Shown in pieces: positions 29,186 through 36,150 of a stretch of 64,000 bases of DNA. The stretch lies in NCBI RefSeq assembly GCF_900111685.1, contig NZ_FOHX01000004.1, positions 377,576-441,575 on the forward strand. Reading direction: 5' to 3'. This DNA is from Nonomuraea wenchangensis. Lineage in GTDB: Bacteria > Actinomycetota > Actinomycetes > Streptosporangiales > Streptosporangiaceae. The number at the start of each line of letters is the position of its first letter. Position 1 is the stretch's first letter. A program made the translations under genes and the position numbers. The notes under the pieces are model-generated. The model was not told the origin of the DNA. It saw only the letters and a list, made by a program, of their open reading frames with translations, and searched no databases.

Positions 29186-30393
29186 CCCGGTTGCTGCGCG
29201 ACACGATGCGGGAGTGGGCCGGGGAGGCTCGCGTTCCGCACGACCTGGCCGATCGGGCGCTACGGAGGCGTGCCCGTCGGCCGGCCGGGGTGGCCGTCCT
29301 GGCGGCGGGGCTGGTGGCGGCGCTGATCACGGGCGTCGCGTTCGTGGCGGGCACGGTGGGGGACCCTCCCGCGCCGGCGGTCACCGTGCGCCCGGCGGGC
29401 GGGATCCCGCTCCCGCCTCGGCCCTCGCCCGCCCCGACCGACGTGCGTGCCGACACCGAGCACAGCCCGCCCACCCGGCTGGTCGCCGCTGGACGCCTGG
29501 CGATGTCGGCGTACTACACCATGAAGGAGGAGCCGGCCGGGGGGCGGCTGCGGCACGTCGTACGGACCTGGTCCCTGTACGACCCCCGCACCGGCGGCTA
29601 CGAGCGGACCTCCTGGGGCTGGGTGGACGTGGCCCCCGGGCTGCAGGTCGCGGCCGTGCTGGAGCGCGAGCTGCCCGCCCGGCGGCTGGGCATACTCGAC
29701 CTGAACACTCGGCAGATCCTCAAGTGGTTCGACCTGGAGCATCCGGTGGCCTCGGTCACCTGGTCGCCCGACGGCACGAAGGTCCTCGCCACCGCCTACT
29801 CCAGCCATCCCGACGCGCGGGAACACGGGTCCGAGCCCGGGAGCATGATCCTGCGCGACAGCCCGCGTACCGGCTACTTCGTTCTCGACCTCGGGACCGG
29901 CGAGGCCGCCTACCACCCGCTCCCCGGCCGGACGGGCGACGACGTCCCGTCCAACATGAACGGCCGCCAGGACCTCGGCTGGAGCCTGGACGGCGCGGCG
30001 ATCTGGGCGCCCACGGACACCATGCCCGATCGCGTCTGGTACACCCTCGACGGCGAGCCGCGGGACGCCCCGCAGGGCCAGCGCTACGTCGGCTACTCGG
30101 CGGAGTCGGCGCTCTCGCCCGACGGCCGCCGCGTGCTCGGGCCCGACGGCCTGCCCACCGGGATCACCGACAGCGCGACGGGCGAGCTCGTCGGCCGCCA
30201 GGACGTCCTGCAGCTGCACGCCTGGGCGGACGACGACAACGTGCTCGCTCTGGGGTGCGCGGGCTCCTGCGGCGACGAGTTCGACAACGGCCTGGTGCTG
30301 GTGAGCGTGGACGGCAAGCGGATGACCCAGCTGGCCGCGTACCGGAACTCCAACAAGGAGGGCGCCTGGCGCTGGATCCTCACGCCGCGCTGA
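29182..30393 (+). CDS. Membrane-anchored beta-propeller-like partner of the sigma factor
   Basis: About 403 residues. A short cytoplasmic N-terminus (1-35, LRDTMREWAGEARVPHDLADRAL, resembling anti-sigma binding regions) precedes one membrane segment (about 37-60), a Pro-rich extracytoplasmic spacer and a beta-rich domain with WD40/TolB-like repeats (VTWSPDGTKVLATAY, SALSPDGRRVLGPDG). The coupling to the ECF sigma gene and this topology fit a role in regulating that sigma factor, but no canonical zinc anti-sigma motif is visible. Confidence 0.8.
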   Translation: MTRLLRDTMREWAGEARVPHDLADRALRRRARRPAGVAVLAAGLVAALITGVAFVAGTVGDPPAPAVTVRPAGGIPLPPRPSPAPTDVRADTEHSPPTRLVAAGRLAMSAYYTMKEEPAGGRLRHVVRTWSLYDPRTGGYERTSWGWVDVAPGLQVAAVLERELPARRLGILDLNTRQILKWFDLEHPVASVTWSPDGTKVLATAYSSHPDAREHGSEPGSMILRDSPRTGYFVLDLGTGEAAYHPLPGRTGDDVPSNMNGRQDLGWSLDGAAIWAPTDTMPDRVWYTLDGEPRDAPQGQRYVGYSAESALSPDGRRVLGPDGLPTGITDSATGELVGRQDVLQLHAWADDDNVLALGCAGSCGDEFDNGLVLVSVDGKRMTQLAAYRNSNKEGAWRWILTPR

Positions 30394-30396
30394 TTT

Positions 30397-30412
30397 TTGA
30401 CCGATCGTTCTC
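30397..30412. promoter_or_regulatory. TetR-type operator, site 1
   Basis: TTGACCGATCGTTCTC, 12 bp before the TetR start. Contains the imperfect dyad GACCGATCGTTC. Its reverse complement recurs with one mismatch at 31011-31026. Confidence 0.65.
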
Positions 30413-30424
30413 GATAGTGTTAGC

Positions 30425-31012
30425 GTGACTCGCGTGGCACGGAGCAAGGAGTTCGATCCCGAGATCGCGCTGGAGAAGGCGCTGGAGCTGTTCTGGGAGC
30501 GCGGCTACGAGGGCACCTCGATGGCCGACCTCGTGGAACGGCTCGGCGTCGCGCGGGCCAGCATCTACGGCACCTTCGGCGGCAAACGTGAGCTCTACCT
30601 GAAGGCGCTGGAGCTCTATCTCGCGCGGAGGGACGTGGTGGGGCCGCTGGCGCAGCCGGGCCCCGTGCTGCCGGCGCTGCGCGCCTTCCTCGACGGCTAC
30701 GTGGCCGAGTGCCTGGCCGACGAGCTGCGGCGGGGGTGCATGGTGGTCAACACGGCGGTCGAGTTCGGCTCGCGCGATCCGGTCGTGTCGCGGCGGGTGG
30801 TGGAGAGCTGGGCGGGGCTGGAGACGGCCGTCGCGGCGGCACTGGTGCGGGCGCGGGCCCAGGGGGAGATCCCCGAGCACAAGGACCCGTACGCGCTGGC
30901 CAGGTTCCTGCTCGTGCTGCTCCAGGGCATCCGGGTGCTCGGCCGCGCCGACCCCGACCCCCGCCGCCTCCGTGCCGCCGTCGAAGAGGCCATGACGGCC
31001 GTCCAAATATGA
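30425..31012 (+). CDS. TetR-family transcriptional regulator
   Basis: About 195 residues. N-terminal helix-turn-helix (LEKALELFWERGYEGTSMADLVERLGVARASIYGTF) and a TetR C-terminal ligand domain. The N-terminus starts at GTG 30425, with a second in-frame GTG at 30434. It is followed after 19 bp by an SDR gene, and near-identical inverted operator copies precede each gene, so it probably represses itself and the SDR, with an SDR substrate or product as inducer. Confidence 0.88.
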   Translation: MTRVARSKEFDPEIALEKALELFWERGYEGTSMADLVERLGVARASIYGTFGGKRELYLKALELYLARRDVVGPLAQPGPVLPALRAFLDGYVAECLADELRRGCMVVNTAVEFGSRDPVVSRRVVESWAGLETAVAAALVRARAQGEIPEHKDPYALARFLLVLLQGIRVLGRADPDPRRLRAAVEEAMTAVQI

Positions 31013-31026
31013 GAACGATTGGTCAA
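31011..31026. promoter_or_regulatory. TetR-type operator, site 2
   Basis: GAGAACGATTGGTCAA, reverse complement of site 1 with one mismatch. Overlaps the TetR stop codon and ends 5 bp before the SDR start, so bound repressor would block the SDR promoter or its translation start region. Confidence 0.65.
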
Positions 31027-31031
31027 GAATC

Positions 31032-31793
31032 ATGAGTGAGCGTTTCGCGGGGAAGGTCGCCCTCGTCACCGGCGCGACGGGCGTCGTGGGCGGGGCGGTG
31101 GCGCGGGCTTACGCGCGGGAGGGCGCCGCCGTACTGGTCGCCGGCCGCGACGCCGGACGCCTGTCGGGCCTGGTCAAGGAGATCGAGGCGGCCGGCGGCC
31201 GGGCGAGCGCGTTCGCCGCCGACGTCTCCCGCTCGGCCGAGGCCGCCGCCATGGTCGCCGCCGCCGTCTCCCGCCACGGCGGGCTCGACGTGGCCTGCAA
31301 CGCGGCCGGGATCTTCGGCGCGCTCGCGCCCGTGGCCGACTACGACGAGGACGTCTTCGACGAGGTGCTGGCGGTCAACCTCAAGGGCGTGTTCCTGTCG
31401 ATGAAGCACGAGGTGGCCCACATGCGCACCCACGGCGGCGGGACGATCGTCAACGTCGCCTCCAACATGGGCGCGCACTGGCGGTTGGCGGGAGCGGGCG
31501 CGTACGTCGCGTCGAAGGCCGCCGTCAGCCACCTGACCCGCACCGCCGCCCGCGACCACATCGCCGACGGCGTCCGCATCAACGCGGTCAGCCCGGGACC
31601 GATCGACTCGCCGATGTCCACCCGGCCGGGCGAGACCGCCGAGCAGCGCGACGAGCGTATGCGCGACGCCCTGCCCATCGGCCGGGTCGCCGCACCGGAG
31701 GAGATCGCGGCGGCGGTGCTCTGGCTGACCTCGCCCGAGTCGAGCTACGTCGTCGGCCAGGACCACGTCGTGGACGGCGGCGCCACCGCCTGA
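31032..31793 (+). CDS. Short-chain dehydrogenase/reductase (SDR)
   Basis: About 253 residues. Classical SDR with the cofactor motif TGATGVVGGAVA (Rossmann glycines), CNAAGIFG, catalytic Ser in NVASNMG and the YVASK active-site Tyr-Lys pair, ending VVDGGATA. The motif AGRDAGRL after beta-2 suggests NADP preference. Substrate unknown. Induced with the TetR gene upstream. The last 23 bp (31771-31793) recur with one mismatch at 32585-32607, beyond the second toxin-antitoxin pair. Confidence 0.9.
   Translation: MSERFAGKVALVTGATGVVGGAVARAYAREGAAVLVAGRDAGRLSGLVKEIEAAGGRASAFAADVSRSAEAAAMVAAAVSRHGGLDVACNAAGIFGALAPVADYDEDVFDEVLAVNLKGVFLSMKHEVAHMRTHGGGTIVNVASNMGAHWRLAGAGAYVASKAAVSHLTRTAARDHIADGVRINAVSPGPIDSPMSTRPGETAEQRDERMRDALPIGRVAAPEEIAAAVLWLTSPESSYVVGQDHVVDGGATA
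31771..31793. repeat. 23-bp direct repeat, copy 1 (SDR 3' end)
   Basis: Matches 32585-32607 at 22 of 23 bases, 814 bp apart in direct orientation. It covers the codons DGGATA and the stop of the SDR gene. Confidence 0.8.
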
Positions 31794-31838
31794 CGCTCCC
31801 ACGGCCCGGTAGGTGAAGCATTTGCTACACTTTTGGGC

Positions 31839-32210
31839 GTGGAGGAGTGGGAAATCCGCGTCACCAACGAGATCCTGGCCTGGATAAAGGCCCTGGACGA
31901 ACGATCTCGGGTGCAGGTCGTCGATGCCATCGACCGACTGGCCGAAGCTGGTCCGAGCCTGGGTCGCCCACTGGTCGACAAGTTGGAAGGCACTCGCGTC
32001 CACAACCTGAAGGAACTGCGTCCCGGCTCGGCGGGTCGCTCCGAGATCCGGATCTTGTTTGTGTTCGATCCGTGGCGCTCGGCCATATTGCTGCTCGGTG
32101 GGGACAAGTCCGGCGACTGGTCGGGTTGGTATCGACGGGCCATCCCCCACGCCGAAGAGCTGTACGAGAAGTACCTGACCGAACGCGAGGCGGAGGAGAA
32201 GGACCGATGA
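31839..32210 (+). CDS. HigB-type toxin, intact
   Basis: About 123 residues. Gp49-like/HigB superfamily mRNA interferase with the core HNLKELRPGSAGRSEIRI split across the beta sheet, FVFDPWRSAILLLGGDK, and the C-terminal helix AIPHAEELYEKYLTEREA. It cleaves ribosome-associated mRNA when free. The GTG start lies 7 nt after a TACACT -10 box (31826-31831), so the transcript is probably leaderless. Overlaps the antitoxin start by 4 bp (ATGA), the usual toxin-first order of HigBA. Paralogue of the broken toxin at 27639. Confidence 0.9.
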   Translation: MEEWEIRVTNEILAWIKALDERSRVQVVDAIDRLAEAGPSLGRPLVDKLEGTRVHNLKELRPGSAGRSEIRILFVFDPWRSAILLLGGDKSGDWSGWYRRAIPHAEELYEKYLTEREAEEKDR

Positions 32211-32542
32211 CGAGTTTCCCAAAGTGGAACGACGTGCGCGCCGACATCGTGGCAACCTCCGGCGGAGAGGAGGCCGTGGCCGAGGCCCGGCGGCGCAATC
32301 AGGCCTACATCGACGGCTACCGGCTGGCCGAACGGCGCAAGAGCCTGGGTATGTCACAAGTTGAGGTTGCTGACCTGATGGGAGTGACCAAGAGCCGGGT
32401 GTCCCAGATCGAACGCGGTGAAGTGTCCACCGTGGAGGCCATCGCTCGCTACGTGCAGGCCCTCGGCGGGCAGCTCCAGATCTCGGCCGTGTTCGGCGAT
32501 GACCTGTACATCTTGCGCGGTGCCGACACCCACGCCGCATAA
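32207..32542 (+). CDS. HigA-type XRE antitoxin
   Basis: About 111 residues. Helix-turn-helix MSQVEVADLMGVTKSRVSQI; the rest is helical, ending YILRGADTHAA. It pairs with the preceding toxin and likely represses the operon. About half its residues match the antitoxin at 28024, so the two systems are related but separately acquired rather than recently duplicated. Confidence 0.9.
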   Translation: MTSFPKWNDVRADIVATSGGEEAVAEARRRNQAYIDGYRLAERRKSLGMSQVEVADLMGVTKSRVSQIERGEVSTVEAIARYVQALGGQLQISAVFGDDLYILRGADTHAA

Positions 32543-32555
32543 CTCGTACACCATT

Positions 32556-32792
32556 TCACGACCCGATTTCGGCGGGTGACTCGCTGGACGGCGGCGCCAC
32601 CACCTGAGAGGCGCGCGGCCTGCGACGGCGCGTCTCCTCCTCCAGGTGCCGGTGCAACTCAGCCAAGGTCGCGCCGCACCGCACATTGGAGAGCCCGCTG
32701 GCGGACGGCACCAGGACAAGGCGAATGGCGATGTAGCCGCCTCCCGCGCCGTCGATGATCTGCCAGCCGGGAAAGAGCCGGGGCGTCGTCAT
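32556..32792 (-). CDS. Small protein downstream of HATPase, 3' end altered
   Basis: About 78 residues. The N-terminal 50 residues look real (WQIIDGAGGGYIAIRLVLV and NVRCGATLAELHRHLEEE), in the style of small proteins coupled to HATPase regulators in this group. ATG overlaps the HATPase stop by 4 bp (ATGA). The last 25 or so residues are encoded antisense to the second copy of the SDR 3' repeat and the adjoining DNA, so insertion of the toxin-antitoxin unit probably replaced the original C-terminus. Function unknown. Confidence 0.6.
   Translation of the reverse strand: MTTPRLFPGWQIIDGAGGGYIAIRLVLVPSASGLSNVRCGATLAELHRHLEEETRRRRPRASQVVAPPSSESPAEIGS
32585..32607. repeat. 23-bp direct repeat, copy 2
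   Basis: Copy of the SDR 3' end. Read in frame with the preceding bases it encodes DSLDGGATT followed by a stop, the usual SDR C-terminus. It lies beyond the second toxin-antitoxin pair. Confidence 0.8.
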
Positions 32793-33205
32793 CCTGCCGC
32801 TACGTCGGCCCAGACGACACGACGTCCGCCCGCGAGTAGGCGCGTTCCCTGGCGGAGGCTGAGGCAGGCCACGATGCCGAGGCCGCGACCCGACTCCGCC
32901 AAGGGTCCGGCCTGGCGGGGGGCGAAGCACGGCACGGGGGACGGGGTGCCCGGGTCGATCACCTCCAGGCGGACGAAGCCGTCGCCGAAGCCGAGACGGA
33001 GTCCGACCCAGTTGCGGCCTCGGCCGTTCGGGACGTGCTGGACGACGTTGGCCACCAGTTCGGCGACGATCTGGAGCGCGTCGGACCGGACCGCCGGATC
33101 ATGGTCGGCGAGCCACAGTCCGGTGGCTTGGCGCGCGTGCCATGACGTTCTGGCGTCGCGGCGCAGCGTCGTGCTGCGCCATAGGACGACCTCTGAGTTG
33201 CCCAT
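32789..33205 (-). CDS. HATPase anti-sigma-like regulator
   Basis: About 138 residues. A HATPase_c domain of the RsbW/SpoIIAB type, with the N box ELVANVVQHV, the G1 motif VIDPGTPSP and the G2 motif GRGLGIVACL. The family phosphorylates STAS anti-anti-sigma factors or sequesters sigma factors. Two STAS proteins are encoded at 15.2 and 19.1 kb, but no direct partner is adjacent. Divergent from the XRE-DUF5753 gene, an arrangement common in Streptomyces relatives. Confidence 0.87.
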   Translation of the reverse strand: MGNSEVVLWRSTTLRRDARTSWHARQATGLWLADHDPAVRSDALQIVAELVANVVQHVPNGRGRNWVGLRLGFGDGFVRLEVIDPGTPSPVPCFAPRQAGPLAESGRGLGIVACLSLRQGTRLLAGGRRVVWADVAAG

Positions 33206-33224
33206 AGTGTGGCTCCGACTTTGC

Positions 33225-33242
33225 GAGTGTCCGAGAACACTC
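33225..33242. promoter_or_regulatory. Inverted repeat GAGTGT-N6-ACACTC
   Basis: Perfect 6-bp arms in the 137-bp divergent region between the HATPase and XRE genes. Candidate operator for the XRE regulator. A second stem, CCGGACA...TGTCCGG, lies at 33295-33322, in the leader of the XRE gene. Confidence 0.4.
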
Positions 33243-33342
33243 CTCAGAGTGACGACCCGCTGCTATTTTGTGATCGATCAGTCACCGTCCGTTGCCGGAC
33301 AGACCTCCTGAGGCTTGTCCGGATCCCCCGAAGGGGCGTGGC

Positions 33343-34140
33343 ATGCCGGCACAGGTCTATGGCGAGATCCTGAGGAAAGCGCGCGAGGCGGCAGGGCTGT
33401 CGCAGGCGGCGCTGGGGGAGCTGCTCTCGTGCAGCGAGAGCCTGGTCGGCCTGATCGAACGCGGCAAGCGGCGGCCGAGCAAGGGGTTCACGCTGGCGGC
33501 TGAGGCGGCGCTGGGGTTGAACGGCGAGCTGTACGGGCTCCTGCCCAACACGACGGTCATGTCCACGCCTACGTGGTTCAGCGAGTGGCCGAAGGTAGAG
33601 GAGAAGGCGCACACCATTCGGACGTGGCAGCCCCTCGTGGTGCCGGGCCTCCTCCAGACGGCCCGCTACATGCGCGCTGTTCTCTCTTCCGCGCCGTGGG
33701 CGACCAAGCAGTGGGTCGAGGAGGCCGTTGAGACGCGGCTTCGGCGGCAGTCCATCTTCGAGCGCGGGATTCCGCCCCTGTACTGGGCGCTCATCGACGA
33801 GTGCGTGCTCCTTCGGGGGGTCGGCGACGACGACGTGATGCGCGAGCAGTTGACGCACCTGCTGGAGATGACCGAGCGGCCCAACATCTCGCTCCAGGTC
33901 GTGCCGCTGGACGTAGGCGTCACAGCGGGAGTGCTCGGCGGCTTCGCCCTCGCACAGGGCGACCACATTGCGGACCACGTGAGCATCGACGCCGCCGCAC
34001 AGGCGACGGTCACTGCTCGCGAGGAGACGGTGCGGCGGGTTAACGTCATATACGACGCAATCCACAAGTGGGCGCACCCCATACACGTGAGTCGGCGACT
34101 GATACGTGAGGTGGCGGCAAGGTATGAAGATCAGCGATGA
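33343..34140 (+). CDS. XRE-family regulator with DUF5753 domain
   Basis: About 265 residues. N-terminal XRE helix-turn-helix (LSQAALGELLSCSESLVGLIERGKR, split at the turn) and a C-terminal DUF5753 domain (PLVVPGLLQTARYMRAVL, then IDECVLLRGVGDDDVMREQL). The type is widespread in actinomycetes and is typically paired with a small DUF397 protein, as here; the pair resembles BldB/AbaA-associated whiJ-type developmental regulators of Streptomyces. The ATG has AAGGGG upstream. Overlaps DUF397 by 17 bp. Confidence 0.92.
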   Translation: MPAQVYGEILRKAREAAGLSQAALGELLSCSESLVGLIERGKRRPSKGFTLAAEAALGLNGELYGLLPNTTVMSTPTWFSEWPKVEEKAHTIRTWQPLVVPGLLQTARYMRAVLSSAPWATKQWVEEAVETRLRRQSIFERGIPPLYWALIDECVLLRGVGDDDVMREQLTHLLEMTERPNISLQVVPLDVGVTAGVLGGFALAQGDHIADHVSIDAAAQATVTAREETVRRVNVIYDAIHKWAHPIHVSRRLIREVAARYEDQR

Positions 34141-34348
34141 ACTGCGTGCCGAGCTGGAGGGCGCGAGGTGGACGAAGTCCTCGCTCTCTGGTCCGGATGG
34201 CGGTGACTGTCTCTACGCCGCGAAGCTCAGCGGTGACCGTTATGCGATTCGTGACTCCGAGCAGCCTGAGGTTGCGCCGCTGATTCTTCGCGGTGGGGTG
34301 TTCCGGGCGTTCGTCGGGGGCGCGAAGCTCGGGGAGTTCGACTTCTAG
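34124..34348 (+). CDS. DUF397 protein
   Basis: About 74 residues, with the DUF397 signature WTKSSLSGPDGGDCLYAA and IRDSEQPEVAPLIL. Such proteins act with the neighbouring XRE-DUF5753 regulator, probably as an antagonist in a toxin-antitoxin-like or WhiJ-like switch. Starts inside the end of the XRE gene. Confidence 0.92.
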   Translation: MKISDELRAELEGARWTKSSLSGPDGGDCLYAAKLSGDRYAIRDSEQPEVAPLILRGGVFRAFVGGAKLGEFDF

Positions 34349-34353
34349 AGGGG

Positions 34354-34393
34354 AAGGCCCGCGCCCACCGCTGCGGTGGTGGGCACGGGCCTT
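34354..34393. terminator. Hairpin terminator between DUF397 and amidase genes
   Basis: A long stem (AAGGCCCG then GCCCACC, with one mismatch between them, and their complements) with an 8-nt loop, between convergent genes. Confidence 0.8.
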
Positions 34394-34407
34394 GGTTCTG
34401 GAGGGGG

Positions 34408-35961
34408 TCAGACGCGGCTGATGCGGACGGCGTCGGCGATGACGTAGCCGGTGCCGGCGGTCCACCGGCTGATTCCGACCACGTTGTACGTCCCCGCGTT
34501 CAGCGAGAACGTGCCGATGCTCTTCCAGGAGCCGCCGCCGCTGCGTTGGTCGACGTAGACGGTCTGGTTGCCGCCTGATGCCGCCACGATGTACGGCGCC
34601 GAGCTGTTGTAGCCCGCGTCGGCCGGATACCAGACCTCGACGCGGTACGTGCCCGCGCTGGGGATGGCGGCCGAGTACCACGCCGGGTCGCTGGAGGAGA
34701 CCGGGTCGGCGAAGCGGTAGTCGGAGCCGTAGCGCTGGCTGGAGTAGGTGGAGGTGCCCCAGTTGGCGCTGGCGCTGAACTGGCCGGAGGTGGCGTTGTC
34801 GATCGTGGTGCTCCACGAGGGCGTGCCGCCACCGGTCACGTAGTTCATGTACGTGGTCCAGTTCCAGTAGGAGCCCGGGTCAGTGTGGGTGGCGCCGGGC
34901 ACCTGGTTGTGGCCGATGATGTGGGTGCGGTCCTTGGGGATGCCGTACTTGTCGCAGATGGCCTTGGTCAGGGCCGCGGACGCCCGGTACATCGCGTCGG
35001 TGAACCACGAGGCGTCGCTGACGTAGCCCTCGTGCTCGATGCCGATCGACCGGGTGTTGTAGGTCCAGTTGCCGGCGTGCCAGGCGATGTCCTTCTCGCG
35101 CACCATCTGGGTGATGGCGCCGTTGGAGGACTTGACCACGTAGTGGGCGGAGACCTGGGCGGAGGCGTTCTGGAACCAGGAGATGGTGCCGGCGTACGAG
35201 CCCTGCGTGACGTGGATGACCACGCGGTCGATGGCGTAGCTCGACGGGCGGCTGGAGGCGGTGTAGTTGCTGGAGCTGGCGGCGACCCAGGCGGCGGGGC
35301 CGTAGTCGGTGCTCAGGATGCCGACGTCGGCCTTGGCGTTGAGGTCGCGGGCCTTGGCGTACTCGCCGCGGTCGGCGGTGACCTCCTGCGGCTTGACCTT
35401 GACGCCGCGGATGTCGATGCCGAGGCCGAGGCTCTCGTAGACGGCGTCGGCGTAGAGGCGGGCGAGCTCGGGCGAGGTGGCGTTGCCGTACTTGGCGACG
35501 GCCTGGTACCAGCGGCCGGCGTCCTTCCTGGCCGCTTCGTCGAGGCCGAGGGCGTCGGCGTGGGAGCGGAGGACGGCGGCGCCGCCGAGCACGTTGGCGG
35601 CGTCGTCGGCGCGCAGTTCGTCGGCGGAGCGGCCGGTGAGCTCGGCGGCCTTCTCCAGTGAGTGGTTGGTGGGGTTGCTGACCAGGTGCATGACGCCGTA
35701 GCCGCCGCTGGCGCTGGGCTTGCCGTCGTGGCCGTCGAGGTGGGTCTCGGCGTAGCCGAGGGCGACCAGCAGGTCGCGGGGCACGTCGTACGCGGCCGCC
35801 GCCTTGGCGAAGGCGGCGGTGAGCGGGCCGTCCGCAGCCGTGGACGCAGTCGTGGACGCGGCCGTGGGCGCGGCCAGGGCGGGGCTGCCCGTGGCGACGA
35901 GGACGAGGACGGCGAGGAAGGAGGTGGCGAGGGCTGTTAATCGCGTGCGGGCGAGTCTCAT
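34408..35961 (-). CDS. Secreted N-acetylmuramoyl-L-alanine amidase, multidomain
   Basis: About 517 residues. A signal peptide (to about residue 32, ...SPALAA) is followed by a lysozyme/transglycosylase-like N-terminal region (YDVPRDLLVALGYAETHL, SGGYGVMHL), an Amidase_2/PGRP domain (about 240-380) with the zinc ligands in VVIHVTQG and GATHTDPGSYW, and a C-terminal golvesin-type all-beta domain (about 390-517, SANWGTSTYSSQRYGSDY). It cuts the peptide stem from muramic acid. The C-terminal domain is the same as that of the divergent GH10-like gene. The ATG has GAGGAGCC upstream. Confidence 0.9.
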   Translation of the reverse strand: MRLARTRLTALATSFLAVLVLVATGSPALAAPTAASTTASTAADGPLTAAFAKAAAAYDVPRDLLVALGYAETHLDGHDGKPSASGGYGVMHLVSNPTNHSLEKAAELTGRSADELRADDAANVLGGAAVLRSHADALGLDEAARKDAGRWYQAVAKYGNATSPELARLYADAVYESLGLGIDIRGVKVKPQEVTADRGEYAKARDLNAKADVGILSTDYGPAAWVAASSSNYTASSRPSSYAIDRVVIHVTQGSYAGTISWFQNASAQVSAHYVVKSSNGAITQMVREKDIAWHAGNWTYNTRSIGIEHEGYVSDASWFTDAMYRASAALTKAICDKYGIPKDRTHIIGHNQVPGATHTDPGSYWNWTTYMNYVTGGGTPSWSTTIDNATSGQFSASANWGTSTYSSQRYGSDYRFADPVSSSDPAWYSAAIPSAGTYRVEVWYPADAGYNSSAPYIVAASGGNQTVYVDQRSGGGSWKSIGTFSLNAGTYNVVGISRWTAGTGYVIADAVRISRV

Positions 35962-36017
35962 GGGGGGCTCCTCGTTCACAAGGGTGACGGCTCGCACGCT
36001 ACGGCAACAACCGGACG

Positions 36018-36036
36018 AATGTCGATAATTGACATT
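36018..36036. promoter_or_regulatory. Inverted repeat AATGTC-N7-GACATT
   Basis: Perfect 6-bp arms in the 189-bp divergent region between the amidase and GH10-like genes, 57 bp from the amidase start. Candidate operator. Base composition here is unusually AT-rich for the window. Confidence 0.35.
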
Positions 36037-36048
36037 ACTCGCCAGTTC

Positions 36049-36064
36049 GGTGAAACTTTTCACC
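36049..36064. promoter_or_regulatory. GGTGAAAC/TTTTCACC palindrome, candidate LacI-family operator
   Basis: 7-bp arms GGTGAAA and TTTCACC with a 2-bp centre. Same core as the sites at 6644 and 54307. Lies 88 bp from the amidase start and about 87 bp before the GH10-like gene start. Confidence 0.5.
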
Positions 36065-36150
36065 TTCGTTGACTCGGTGTCCGAAGTTGGGCCCCCGCAA
36101 ATGCGTGAAAACTATTGCGCTTTCCGGTTGATGCGCTGAAACTTCCCTTC

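Noticed and set aside
27582..32610. Prophage or integrative element
   Set aside because: No integrase, transposase, terminase, replication or structural gene and no tRNA target was found, only the two toxin-antitoxin units.
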